DNA of 64,000 nt from Bradyrhizobium sp. sGM-13 (GTDB lineage Bacteria; Pseudomonadota; Alphaproteobacteria; Rhizobiales; Xanthobacteraceae), in the NCBI RefSeq assembly GCF_018398875.1, contig NZ_JAGWDK010000008.1, forward strand, positions 124,001-188,000. The letters run 5' to 3'. The first letter of the stretch is position 1. Each line of letters opens with the position of its first letter. Under the pieces are notes generated by a model. The model made no database searches. It saw nothing but the letters and a program-made list of their open reading frames with translations, and was not told the origin of the DNA. Both the position numbers and the translations under genes were made by a program. Below are positions 9,364 to 17,957 of this stretch, piece after piece.

Positions 9364-9810
9364 TCCAAGCTGCGGTGTCTAAGTCGTTTCATCTACTATT
9401 CTCCCGTCGCTGAGGCTGACTCATGCATCACCTTCAGTATCTCCGCCGGCGGGGGATAAGCATGGAAATCAGTTCGCATTGTTCAGACAGCATCCGTAGT
9501 CTAGGCAAGCGATGTACTCGGCAAGCACGCGTTGCATGCCATCGGGCGCAGCTCTCATCTATCGTCGCCACTTCCAGGCTCAACGACGTCAAACCCGTTG
9601 CCAACTTCGCCGAAACCCTCACGGCCGTCATCAACGGCTACGCGCAAATCCAGATCGAAGACCTCATCCCTGTCCATTCCGAAAGACGTCAAGCCCGAGT
9701 CGTTGGGGGATTGGTGACGCGCTTACATGGAACTGAAAAAACAGCAGATTGGGCCTTGGCAACATATCGTACATATCTCGCGAGTTCTCGCATCGCCACA
9801 ATTGTCGGAC
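9364..9810. other. gap holding IS debris
   Basis: This stretch, from the start of the glycosyltransferase to the end of the aminotransferase gene, contains an IS66-like tail (annotated separately) and otherwise no protein-like frame. The upstream promoter of the glycosyltransferase must lie near 9360-9450. Confidence 0.45.
9546..9677 (+). pseudogene. IS66-like TnpC C-terminal fragment
   Basis: The plus strand encodes SSIVATSRLNDVKPVANFAE and then TLTAVINGYAQIQIEDLIP. This aligns with the end of IS66 TnpC, whose pattern is IATxKLNxVxPxAxLxxVLxxI followed by a DLLPW-like end. It differs from the other two IS66 copies in the window, so it represents a third, divergent and heavily truncated element. 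Confidence 0.6.
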
Positions 9811-10944
9811 TTACAGGTGTGCCCTCAACGCGTCAGCCACACGCGACTGATCATGTTCGTCCATTTGCGCATAGATCGGCAGCAATATCGAATGATCCTG
9901 CGCATGTTCCGATTGACGAAGATCTTGGTGCGGCCCGCCGTTCGAGTAGACTAGCTCGCGGTGTGCGCACATAATCCCTCGCCGTGTCGCGATACCTTGA
10001 TCGAGCAGACTCTGCATGACAGCTCTCTGATCTACCCGCTCCGGTAATCCCACGCAGTAGCTTTGCCAGTTCGATCGCGCCCAATCCGGCTCGTTTGGCA
10101 ACCTGAGGTTCCTGAGATTGCCGAGCAGTTGGGCATATCGAGACGCGAGCGTACGCCGCCGCGAGAGGAGTTCTGGCAGCCGCTCGAGTTGCTTGCGTCC
10201 AACCGCGGCCTGAATGTCGGTCATCCGGTAATTGAAGCCGACCATCAGATAGTCTTCAAAAATCACCTGCGATGATCCGTGCCGGACGGTATCCGGTACA
10301 CTCATCCCGTGCTGCCGGAGCAGCCGAAACTTGCGGTCAAACTCCGGATTGGAAGTGGTCAGCATGCCACCCTCTCCGGTCGTAATCACCTTGCGTGGAT
10401 GGAAGGAGAAGCAGGCGATATCTCCGTGAGGCTTTCCGATCCGCTCCCAGTGACCATTGAACCTGATCTCGCTACCCGCAGCACAGGCGGCGTCTTCAAT
10501 CAGTATCAAGCCATGCCGCTTCGCCAACGACACGAGCGAACCAAGATCGCAGGGCATGCCCATTTGATGAACTAGAACGATGGCACGCGTACGCGGCGTA
10601 ATCGCATCGGCCGCTAATGCGGGGTCGATGTTGTATGTCGCCGGATCGATATCGACGAAGACCGGGATTGCCCCGCAGTATCGGATGCAGTTGGCCGTCG
10701 CGATGAAGGAGTGACTGACGGTGATCACCTCGTCACCCGGCCCGATGTTTGCCGCTATCAAGGCGACGTGCAATGCGGTCGTGCAATTCGAAACCGCGCA
10801 TGCATGAGGCGCACCAACCAAAGTAGCGAATTCTCGCTCGAATGCAGCAACCTGCGGCCCCTGCGAGACCCAGCCAGATAACACGGCCTCGCGAGCCGCG
10901 TCGGCCTCCTCCCTCTCAAGAAGCGGAATGGCAATCGGGATCAC
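9811..10944 (-). CDS. DegT/DnrJ/EryC1/StrS sugar aminotransferase
   Basis: A 377-residue PLP enzyme that transaminates keto-sugar nucleotides. SNCTTALHVALIAANIGPGD is the PLP-phosphate region, IEDAACAAGS (about 160-170) holds the Asp that contacts the pyridine nitrogen, and CFSFHPRKVITTGEGG carries the Schiff-base Lys. I place the start at GTG 10944, ten bases after AGGAGG, rather than at an ATG at 11100 that lies upstream of this strong site; the shorter form has the family's usual length. It may make an amino sugar for the polysaccharide. A truncated relative of its 5' end lies at 12018-12286. Confidence 0.85.
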   Translation of the reverse strand: MIPIAIPLLEREEADAAREAVLSGWVSQGPQVAAFEREFATLVGAPHACAVSNCTTALHVALIAANIGPGDEVITVSHSFIATANCIRYCGAIPVFVDIDPATYNIDPALAADAITPRTRAIVLVHQMGMPCDLGSLVSLAKRHGLILIEDAACAAGSEIRFNGHWERIGKPHGDIACFSFHPRKVITTGEGGMLTTSNPEFDRKFRLLRQHGMSVPDTVRHGSSQVIFEDYLMVGFNYRMTDIQAAVGRKQLERLPELLSRRRTLASRYAQLLGNLRNLRLPNEPDWARSNWQSYCVGLPERVDQRAVMQSLLDQGIATRRGIMCAHRELVYSNGGPHQDLRQSEHAQDHSILLPIYAQMDEHDQSRVADALRAHL

Positions 10945-11029
10945 GAAGCGAGCGCCTCCTGCTTGCGCGCTGGGCCGCTCGGTCTCGTAAGACCTGGAGT
11001 TGGTCCAGCTTGTTGAGTTGATCCCGTTC

Positions 11030-11163
11030 GGGGAAATAACTTGCGCTGCATTTAATTTCAATAGTCCACGTTTAATTAGCTGATGGGCTATTAAAATCAA
11101 GTTATTTTTATGCCGTGATGTCCGATCCTGTTTCCTAAAGGGGCTCTAAGCAAATTACGACCC
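11030..11163. promoter_or_regulatory. AT-rich upstream region of the aminotransferase gene
   Basis: Between 11040 and 11110 the sequence is strongly AT-rich, with TTTAATTTCAAT, TTTAATTAG and TTATTTTTA. It lies upstream of the GTG start at 10944. Similar TTTAAT/ATTAAA islands recur before several genes of the window and would suit H-NS-like or MucR-like binding. Confidence 0.4.
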
Positions 11164-12021
11164 TCATTTGATCGAATCCGATAGTGCCGCGCGAGAAGTC
11201 TCGTCGCGTTGCCAGAGGCGAGCTTCCCCAAGGGAATCTGTGGCTGCCCTCCACCGAGCAACAATATTGACACCACAATAAATCAATAAGCCGGGCCATA
11301 AGTGAGGTTCTTTGAACAGTGCGATGAGCGCCCGATTATTTGCCTCTCCGTTGTTTGCCCGCAGCTCGGGAAAGCGCTGGGTGAGCTCTAGTGTTCCCCT
11401 ATAGGCACGAGTTCTGACCGCAATCAGCTGCGACAGAGTGCGTGGGGCGAATACCCTAGACCTCACGCAGGGCAGTGTCTCCCGCTCCTCTCGTCTGAAC
11501 TGAAGCCGGACATAGGTGTCATCAGCAATGACGTCCGGAAATTGGCCGAACCGCCTCCGCCCCGCCTCGGACAAGGCGTAGACGCCGGAACCGCCGATTC
11601 CCTCGCGCGAAGACGGCAGGCGTGACCGAATGCCGAAATACTTGCGGACGAACCAGGAACAGCCCTCCAGATTGATATCGGCCATAGGAGCCACCGCCAA
11701 GACGTCGCCTTGCTCGAGGCGACTTGCCAAAGACAGAATGGCATCAACGGCAATAACAACGTCGGCGTCAACATACATCCGCGGAAACACGTCTGCGATT
11801 TGATCGCCAAGGTTCAGAGCGTTGGTCTTCCCTGCGGTGTCCGTTTCGACAACATGGACGGTTGGACCGAAACGCCGGGCGACGTTTGCGGTTTCGTCTG
11901 TACACCCGTTACAAACGACGACCACGCGGATGTCGTCCGAAGCAGGGTTGCCGACCCATTGGCTCAACGCCCGTGCAATCACAGAACTCTCGTTGTGGGC
12001 TGGGACGACGATCGAAATCAT
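11164..12021 (-). CDS. family 2 glycosyltransferase
   Basis: A 285-residue GT2 enzyme. ISIVVPAHNESSVIARAL at the N-terminus, VVVVCNGCTDET (about 34-45), GKTNALNLGD (about 63-72) and YVDADVVI (about 82-89, with the DxD) are typical of this family. EGIGGSGVYALSE and ADDTYVRLQF match the acceptor/ED region. A C-terminal hydrophobic stretch (LWPGLLIYCGVNIVA) may associate with the membrane. Its ATG overlaps the stop of the truncated aminotransferase frame by ATGA, so it was probably translated in an operon with 12283-13284. Confidence 0.85.
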   Translation of the reverse strand: MISIVVPAHNESSVIARALSQWVGNPASDDIRVVVVCNGCTDETANVARRFGPTVHVVETDTAGKTNALNLGDQIADVFPRMYVDADVVIAVDAILSLASRLEQGDVLAVAPMADINLEGCSWFVRKYFGIRSRLPSSREGIGGSGVYALSEAGRRRFGQFPDVIADDTYVRLQFRREERETLPCVRSRVFAPRTLSQLIAVRTRAYRGTLELTQRFPELRANNGEANNRALIALFKEPHLWPGLLIYCGVNIVARWRAATDSLGEARLWQRDETSRAALSDSIK

Positions 12022-12286
12022 GGCGAGCTGGGTCGGAATGGATCAGATGTGCACACCTCTTTGAGGCTGCCGTAGGCCTTGTCAGTCTTGTCGCGGTGCT
12101 TCAGCCTCACAGGTGTTTCCCTTGCGGGGGGTGCGGCGCAGGCATCTGCCATGCCGATTAGAGCGGCTAACCCGTACTCAAAGGCTGCCATTTGCGGACC
12201 CCGCGAGATATAGCCAGATGGCACGGCCCCGCGCGTGCCGCCTCGGCCTCTTGATCTGCAAGGAGCGACATTGCGATCGAAATCAC
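12018..12286 (-). pseudogene. truncated DegT-family aminotransferase
   Basis: From a GTG at 12286 the minus strand encodes ISIAMSLLADQEAEAARA, then (after a one-base shift) GYISRGPQMAAFEYGLAALI and GMADACA. This matches the first ~55 residues of the aminotransferase starting at 10944 (IAIPLLEREEADAAREA, SQGPQVAAFE, GAPHACA). The other ~320 codons are gone. The GTG overlaps the stop of the upstream epimerase gene (GTGA), a relic of an intact epimerase-aminotransferase pair. Confidence 0.75.
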
Positions 12287-13284
12287 GACGCAGCCGCCTG
12301 TCGCAGACGGCCAGCCGTGAGCTCGCGTTCGGCGCGCCACCATTTCACGAGATCTGCCAATCCCTGCTCAAGCGTCGTGGTGGCGCGGAATCCCAGCAGA
12401 CGCTCTGCCTTCCCGGTCGACGCCAGCCGACGCGGCACCGGATTGACCGAGCGCTCCGGCGCAAACTCCGGGAGCATGCCATGGCGGCCCATTGCCGATG
12501 CGAGCGCCGTTGCAAGCTGCACAAGGCTCGTCTCCGTGCCGGTACCCACGTTGAACACTTCGTCCGTCACCTTCGCCCTGGCTGCGAGAATATTGGCACG
12601 CGCGATATCACGAACATGTACGAAGTCCATCGTCTGCTGACCGTCGCCAAAAATGACGGGCGGCAGGCCGGCTTCCAGCCGCTCCATCCAGCGGATCAGC
12701 ACCTCGGTGTAGCGCCCGTGGATGTCCATCCGGTCGCCGTAGACGTTGAAATACCGGAAGGCGACGTAATCGAGCCCGTGCATGTCGTTGTAGGAACGAA
12801 GCAGCCCTTCGTTGAAGGCCTTGGCGGCGCCGTAGAGGGTGCGATTGTCGTAAGGATTCTGCCGTTCGGTCGTAGGAAACTCCTCGGCCATGCCGTACAC
12901 CGATGCCGAGGATGCGGCGATGACCTTCTCGATGTTGTACTTGACGCATAGTTCTAGCAGATCGAACGTCGAGTCGACCATGACTTCCATGGCCAGCCGC
13001 GGCTCGGCCGCACAGTGGGTAATACGAAGCGCTGCTTGATGAAAGACGACGTCGGCCGCCTGCACCAGTGCCGCCATGAGTTTGCCGTCGCGTATATCGC
13101 CATGGACCAGGCGCACGGGACCGCGCGAGATGGCGCGCCGAAGATTTTCCGGTCGCCCTCTCACCATATTATCGAGCGCAACGATTTCGGCGCAGCCTTC
13201 GTCGCACAGCAGATCGATGATATGCGAACCGATAAAGCCGGCCCCACCCGTAACCAGAATGCGCCTACCCTTCAGATCAGCCAA
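12283..13284 (-). CDS. NAD-dependent epimerase/dehydratase (extended SDR, GalE/WbpP-like)
   Basis: A 333-residue SDR enzyme. [15 protein letters not shown] (about residues 10-24) is the NAD site, FHQAALRI the NAG-like motif, SSASVYG the catalytic Ser region and LYGAAKAFNE the YxxxK pair. FRYFNVYGDRMD and TMDFVHVRDIA are typical of sugar-nucleotide 4-epimerases. The start is TTG with AGGAG six bases ahead. It probably acts on a UDP-sugar or UDP-amino sugar, but the substrate cannot be read from the sequence. It is followed by the truncated aminotransferase and then a glycosyltransferase, all same-strand with overlapping codons. Confidence 0.82.
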   Translation of the reverse strand: MADLKGRRILVTGGAGFIGSHIIDLLCDEGCAEIVALDNMVRGRPENLRRAISRGPVRLVHGDIRDGKLMAALVQAADVVFHQAALRITHCAAEPRLAMEVMVDSTFDLLELCVKYNIEKVIAASSASVYGMAEEFPTTERQNPYDNRTLYGAAKAFNEGLLRSYNDMHGLDYVAFRYFNVYGDRMDIHGRYTEVLIRWMERLEAGLPPVIFGDGQQTMDFVHVRDIARANILAARAKVTDEVFNVGTGTETSLVQLATALASAMGRHGMLPEFAPERSVNPVPRRLASTGKAERLLGFRATTTLEQGLADLVKWWRAERELTAGRLRQAAAS

Positions 13285-13349
13285 GATGCTCTCCTGTTGT
13301 TGGGCCTCAGCAAGCAGACGTGCACGACATGTGCTTTGACCGAGATGCC

Positions 13350-14459
13350 TTAGACAGCCTCAACGAGTACCGCCTTCTGCAGCTGAGCCACGACCTCTCC
13401 CACCTGGTCCGGCCGCAACTCCGGATAGATCGGTAGCGAAAGGAATTCGTTCGCCAGCCGCTCAGTGACGGGAAAATCGCCTGCGCGATAGTCAAGACTC
13501 GCGTAGGCTTTCTGCAAATGAACTGGGACCGGATAGTGAATGCCCACACCAATTCCGCCTTCCTGCAGCAGCTTCAACGTCTCGTCACGCCGGGGAAGCC
13601 TCACCGCATACACGTGGTAGACATGCCGGCTGTGGGTCGGCGCTTGGGGGCGTTCGAAAGGAAGCTTCTCCAGCAGGGAATCATATTGCGTTGCCACCGT
13701 CCGGCGCCCCTCGGTCCAGGATTCGAGGTGGTCCATCTTGACGTTAAGCACGGCGCCCTGAATGCCGTCCATGCGGAAATTGTAGCCGGCGACAACATGA
13801 TTGTATTTGGATTCCTGGCCCCAATCCCGGAGCAGCGAAATTCGTCGTGCGAGGTCCGGGCTGTTGGTAACCACCGCTCCGCCCTCGCCGTACGCGCCCA
13901 AATTCTTGCCCGGATAGAAGCTGAAGCAGCCGAGATCGCCGATGGATCCGGCGCGCCGGCCCTTGTACTCCGCACCGTGGGCCTGCGCCGCGTCCTCGAT
14001 GACGACGAGTCCATGGCGGCGAGCGATCTCCATGATCGGATCCATGTTCGCCATTAGCCCGTGCAAATGCACAGGCAGGATTGCCTTGGTTCGCGGCGTG
14101 ATCGCGGCCTCTATCAAGGCCGGGTTCATTGTCCAGGAGTCAGGATCGACGTCGACGAAGACCGGCGTGGCACCGCTGTACAGGATTGCTGCGGTCGTGG
14201 CGACGAACGTCATCGATACGGTGATCACCTCATCGCCCGGCCCGACGTTGGCCGCGAGCAGCGCAAGGTGCAACGCCGACGTGCCGCTATTGACGGCTCG
14301 GCAGTGATCAACATTGCAATACGCTGCAAAGCGATCCTCAAAGGCCGCTACTTCCGGTCCCAGAACAAATTGGGCGCTGTCGATGACCCGCGCAACCGCG
14401 GCATCAACCTGTGGCTTGATCTGGCGATATTGAGCCTTCAGATCCAGAAAAGGTATCAA
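13350..14459 (-). CDS. DegT-family aminotransferase, WbpE/WlbC-like
   Basis: A 369-residue PLP aminotransferase. MIPFLDLKAQYRQIKP at the start, AVNSGTSALHLALLAANVGP, VIEDAAQAHGAEYKGRRAG (Asp for PLP) and CFSFYPGKNLGAYGEGGAVV (Lys for the Schiff base) follow the WbpE/WlbC pattern closely. That enzyme transaminates UDP-3-keto-GlcNAcA at C3 using glutamate. A TTG start is used, with GGAGAGGA eight bases ahead. The matching acetyltransferase (14595) and dehydrogenase (16649) are upstream on the same strand, supporting one pathway. Confidence 0.85.
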   Translation of the reverse strand: MIPFLDLKAQYRQIKPQVDAAVARVIDSAQFVLGPEVAAFEDRFAAYCNVDHCRAVNSGTSALHLALLAANVGPGDEVITVSMTFVATTAAILYSGATPVFVDVDPDSWTMNPALIEAAITPRTKAILPVHLHGLMANMDPIMEIARRHGLVVIEDAAQAHGAEYKGRRAGSIGDLGCFSFYPGKNLGAYGEGGAVVTNSPDLARRISLLRDWGQESKYNHVVAGYNFRMDGIQGAVLNVKMDHLESWTEGRRTVATQYDSLLEKLPFERPQAPTHSRHVYHVYAVRLPRRDETLKLLQEGGIGVGIHYPVPVHLQKAYASLDYRAGDFPVTERLANEFLSLPIYPELRPDQVGEVVAQLQKAVLVEAV

Positions 14460-14594
14460 GTGATTTGTCCTCTCCGGGCCACTCGCCCGGGACCCATTAA
14501 ATACATTAAACGATTATTTTCAACACAATTAAATCACGTAAGCAGCGCAATGAAAATAGTATGCAACTAAATTTGAGCTGAATTTAATCCTTGA
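14460..14594 (-). promoter_or_regulatory. AT-rich spacer before the WlbC-like gene
   Basis: From about 14495 to 14594 the DNA is AT-rich (ATTAAATACATTAAA, ACAATTAAATCA, TTTAATCCTTGATTAA). It separates the acetyltransferase stop from the TTG start at 14459 and likely supplies a separate promoter with binding sites for an AT-preferring regulator. Confidence 0.4.
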
Positions 14595-15089
14595 TTAATG
14601 GTGAGCAGTCTCCACCGCGACGTGGCGCGATTCTCGAACCTGCGCGGGCACCCCGGCAACAATCGCCTGCGGTGCAACGTCCCTCGTCACCACCGCGCCG
14701 GCACCCACGATAGCCCCGGCGCCGATCGTGACACCGCAAAGAATGGTAGCGTTGGAGCCGATGGATGCCCCGCGGCCGATGTGGGTTCGCTCGACCTTCC
14801 AGTCGGCCGGCCCCTGCAGCTTGCCGTCCGCAGTGGTTGCCCTCGGGTATTTGTCATTGGTGAACATCACGCCATGCCCGATGAAAACCTCGTCCTCGAT
14901 GGTCACGCCTTCACAGATGAAACTGTGCGAAGATATCTTACAGCGCGCGCCGATTTTCGCGCCAATCTGGATTTCGACGAAAGTTCCTATCCTTGTGTCG
15001 TCTCCGACCGAGCAGCCGTAGAGATTGACGAGATCGGGATGGAATATTCGGACGTCGCGACCGAGCTGCACGTCCTTCGCTATGGGCAT
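14595..15089 (-). CDS. left-handed beta-helix N-acetyltransferase, WbpD/WlbB-like
   Basis: A 164-residue hexapeptide-repeat protein. GTFVEIQIGAKIG, CKISSHSFICEGV, FIGHGVMFTNDKYPRA, ADWKVERTHIGRGASIGSNA and GAIVGAGAVVTRDV follow the WbpD/WlbB consensus nearly word for word, including the catalytic His in the GHGVMF segment. The enzyme acetylates the 3-amino group of UDP-GlcNAc3NA. The start is set at ATG 15089, six bases after GGAGA, instead of the TTG at 15095. Together with 13350 and 16649 it implies a UDP-2,3-diacetamido-uronic acid product. Confidence 0.88.
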   Translation of the reverse strand: MPIAKDVQLGRDVRIFHPDLVNLYGCSVGDDTRIGTFVEIQIGAKIGARCKISSHSFICEGVTIEDEVFIGHGVMFTNDKYPRATTADGKLQGPADWKVERTHIGRGASIGSNATILCGVTIGAGAIVGAGAVVTRDVAPQAIVAGVPAQVRESRHVAVETAHH

Positions 15090-15127
15090 CTGCAATCTCC
15101 AAGCTCTTCAACAACATTGCAACAGTC

Positions 15128-16645
15128 TCACAGACGCCGCGGCCTAAGCCACGGCGCAATCACGATCAGACCACTTGCCGCTCGATGAAGGTGATGCAGC
15201 AACGGATGTCCGGTGAGCATCAGCCCGAGCCACCAGCAGAGGGCGGCGACACCGCCCGCAGCGACCAGGCCAACGAAGGATGGTACGATCCTCGCTTCAA
15301 TGAGCGCCGCGCAGACCATCACCCCTGAAGCGGTGATAGCCGTCACAACGGCGCTTTTCAGCAAAGCACGAGAGAGCTGTTTCGGTTGAAAAGTAAGCCG
15401 TCGACCGATGAAATACAAAGCCACCGCAGCCTGGAACGGCAGGGTCAACAATGCTGATGCGGCCACGGCCTGGGCCCCAAAGAAAGCCGCGCACAGAATG
15501 ACGAGAAACGAGGGCGGCAGGGAGATCAACGACGAAGTTAGCGCGTCGCGCACGCTGCCGGTAGCCACCAGTGTAGGATAGCTCAAACAGGCGGCGAACA
15601 GAGCCAAATTCGCGACGCAGAGAAAGCGAACCAGAGGCACGATTTCTAGCCAGTTCTGACCAAGCAGGATCAGAATGATCGGATGTGCCATGATCGCGAC
15701 GAAGAGCAGAAAGGGCCATTGTACAACCGAAAGCAGCTCAATCGCCTCAAGATAAGCGCTCCTCAAACTCGATGTATCTTTGCTCCTCGAGACAAGTGCG
15801 GGCATGATGATGGGATTCAAGACCTGCACAACGAGCCTGTCGAAAACCTGAGTTATGTTCGTGGCACGGCTATACAAACCGACGGAGGCAAAGTCGAGAA
15901 TCTTCGCCAAGAAGAGCTGCGGCGACAGGTTGTACAGCACGTTGATGACGCTTACGCCGCTGGAATACAGGCCGAAGCCCACGACATCGCGGAACTGTGC
16001 AACTGAAGGCATGAACGCGCCGAAATCGCGATGCTGCCTCAGCAACATGATAGTCAAGACCACGTTGCCCGCAACGCCGCCCCAGACCGGCGCCATAAAG
16101 CCGAAGCTCATCATTGCAAGTACGATGGAGACCGTGGCGCCCACGACGCCGGATGCAAGATTGCAAATGGCGAGCTTTCCAAACTCCATATCACGGCGAA
16201 ACAGACCGGTAATCGTTCCAGAGAATGGTACAAGCAGGAAGCTCAGCGCCGAGACAGCGATCCCTTTCCGCAAACTTTCCTGCTCGAACAGCTGCGCCAG
16301 AACGTCCGAAAGTGCGAACAGCGCCAGCCCGATAAGTGCCGAAATGCCAAACGTGACCGTAAAAGCAGTCTGCACATTGGCACGCGACAACTCGCGCTTC
16401 TGAATCAGGTAATTGACACCTCCGAACTCCTGGAAGGATGCGGCAACGACTGCCGTCACAGCATTGACGACCGCATAGATACCGAACTCAGCGGGCGTCA
16501 ACAGACGTGCCAGCACGACAGTAGTGACCAAGAACAGCACAAGATTGCCGTATCGTTCGATCGCAGAAAAGAAGATCGAACGGTGCACGGAACGTTGCGA
16601 ACCCGCCACGCTGCTCGACGGATCGGGCTGATCGAGGTCGCTCAT
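15128..16645 (-). CDS. Wzx-type polysaccharide flippase (MVF/MOP superfamily)
   Basis: A 505-residue integral membrane protein with about 12-14 hydrophobic segments. RSIFFSAIERYGNLVLF, VLARLLTPAEFGIYAVV and FRRDMEFGKLA are typical of the oligosaccharide flippase family (WzxC-like). It would move undecaprenyl-linked repeat units across the inner membrane. It starts four bases after the stop of the upstream dehydrogenase gene, so the two are co-transcribed. Confidence 0.85.
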   Translation of the reverse strand: MSDLDQPDPSSSVAGSQRSVHRSIFFSAIERYGNLVLFLVTTVVLARLLTPAEFGIYAVVNAVTAVVAASFQEFGGVNYLIQKRELSRANVQTAFTVTFGISALIGLALFALSDVLAQLFEQESLRKGIAVSALSFLLVPFSGTITGLFRRDMEFGKLAICNLASGVVGATVSIVLAMMSFGFMAPVWGGVAGNVVLTIMLLRQHRDFGAFMPSVAQFRDVVGFGLYSSGVSVINVLYNLSPQLFLAKILDFASVGLYSRATNITQVFDRLVVQVLNPIIMPALVSRSKDTSSLRSAYLEAIELLSVVQWPFLLFVAIMAHPIILILLGQNWLEIVPLVRFLCVANLALFAACLSYPTLVATGSVRDALTSSLISLPPSFLVILCAAFFGAQAVAASALLTLPFQAAVALYFIGRRLTFQPKQLSRALLKSAVVTAITASGVMVCAALIEARIVPSFVGLVAAGGVAALCWWLGLMLTGHPLLHHLHRAASGLIVIAPWLRPRRL

Positions 16646-16648
16646 GTA

Positions 16649-17710
16649 TCAGGCCATGGCTCTGATCGGCCTTACGGGGCTTCTCCTTCCCGTCAGCGGA
16701 ACGGGACGGCCCTGATCGGCTATCGACCGTGACGCCGCCTCGAGAATTTCGACCACACGCAAGCCCGACATGCCGCCGGAGATTGGCGGCGATCCTTTAC
16801 GCACGCAGTCGATAAAATGCTCGATCTCGGTCTGCAGTGCCTCCTTCGCGGAGATATGAGGCGCCCACATGTCACCGGCACGATATCCGATCCGAAATTG
16901 ATGGGAATTTTCGGACGGCCCGCTGAGCGTAATGCCCTTGTCATAGACCTTGACCTTCTCGCTCGGCTCAAGATCGTCATAAACAATCATCTTCTTGCTG
17001 CCGCCCACGAAGGTTTGACGGACCTTGATGGGGGAGAGCCAGTTAACGCTCACATGAGCCACACACTTGCTATCGAAAAACAGCGTGATATGGGCCATGT
17101 TTTCCGGTGTGCCGGTCACATGGCACGACCCGGTCGCCGAGACAGCCACAGGATCCTCATTCAGAATATATTGAATGATGGATAGATCATGGACCGCCAG
17201 ATCCCAAATGACGTTCACATCGCTTTGAAACAGGCCAAGGCTTGAGCGCGTACTGTCGTAATAATAGATATCGCCGAGTTCGTCCTTTTGCACGAGCTCG
17301 CGTATCTTCTGAACCGCCGGCGTATAGAGAAAGGTGTGGTCGACCATCAGCGTCAGCCCGCGGCGATCAGCCTCATCGATCAGGCGGCGCACCAAATCCG
17401 CGCTTGGCGCTAGCGGCTTCTCCACCAGAACATGCTTGCCGGCCCTGAGAGCCGAAAGTGCCAATTCGTAGTGTGTTCGCACTGGCGTAGCGATGGCGAT
17501 TGCATCGATGCTCGGATCCTTGAGCAGGTCCTCGTAGCAGCCAGTGGTGGCCACCCCCGGATAGAGGCGCTCGCTCGCCGCGCGCTTCTCCGGATCAAAG
17601 TCGGCGACGCCGACGAGGCGAGCGGATCGGTTACTGACGAAGTTGCGTACAAGATTCGGCCCCCAATAGCCGTATCCAACGACGCCTATACCAATGCGGC
17701 TATCTTGCAT
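16649..17710 (-). CDS. Gfo/Idh/MocA oxidoreductase, WlbA/WbpB-like
   Basis: A 353-residue NAD(P)-dependent dehydrogenase. VVGYGYWGPNLVRNF (about 9-23) is the Rossmann loop, ATPVRTHYELALSALRAGKH and VLVEKPLA the EKP motif with its catalytic Lys (about 98), and VDHTFLYTPAVQKI plus DLAVHDLSIIQY the sugar-binding histidines. WlbA/WbpB oxidises UDP-GlcNAcA at C3, giving the substrate for the WbpE/WlbC aminotransferase. GAGG precedes the ATG. It is the first gene of the flippase-acetyltransferase run; a related alternative is the GnnA step of diamino-lipid A, but the neighbours favour surface sugar synthesis. Confidence 0.82.
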   Translation of the reverse strand: MQDSRIGIGVVGYGYWGPNLVRNFVSNRSARLVGVADFDPEKRAASERLYPGVATTGCYEDLLKDPSIDAIAIATPVRTHYELALSALRAGKHVLVEKPLAPSADLVRRLIDEADRRGLTLMVDHTFLYTPAVQKIRELVQKDELGDIYYYDSTRSSLGLFQSDVNVIWDLAVHDLSIIQYILNEDPVAVSATGSCHVTGTPENMAHITLFFDSKCVAHVSVNWLSPIKVRQTFVGGSKKMIVYDDLEPSEKVKVYDKGITLSGPSENSHQFRIGYRAGDMWAPHISAKEALQTEIEHFIDCVRKGSPPISGGMSGLRVVEILEAASRSIADQGRPVPLTGRRSPVRPIRAMA

Positions 17711-17957
17711 GAGCTATCCTCGATTCCCTTACTTTCCCTGCCTTGCTCCGGCTCGCGGCGCCGCAGTGGGGCCCGTCGAGATGGTAGATTTGCGACCAGC
17801 GACCGCGCTCAGGCAGCCAGCATTGCCGAAGGCCTCTCAGCGCATAGTTCACCAAGATCGAATTTCGTGACGGCTCACTCGCGGCAGCACCCACCGCCAG
17901 TCGAAGGCCAACATTTGAACTTGTCTTCATGCAATGACTGCCATGCTATGATTGCGT

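Noticed and set aside
9811..11100. ATG at 11100 as start of the aminotransferase
   Set aside because: The extra 52 residues are not family-like and a strong AGGAGG sits ten bases before the GTG at 10944.
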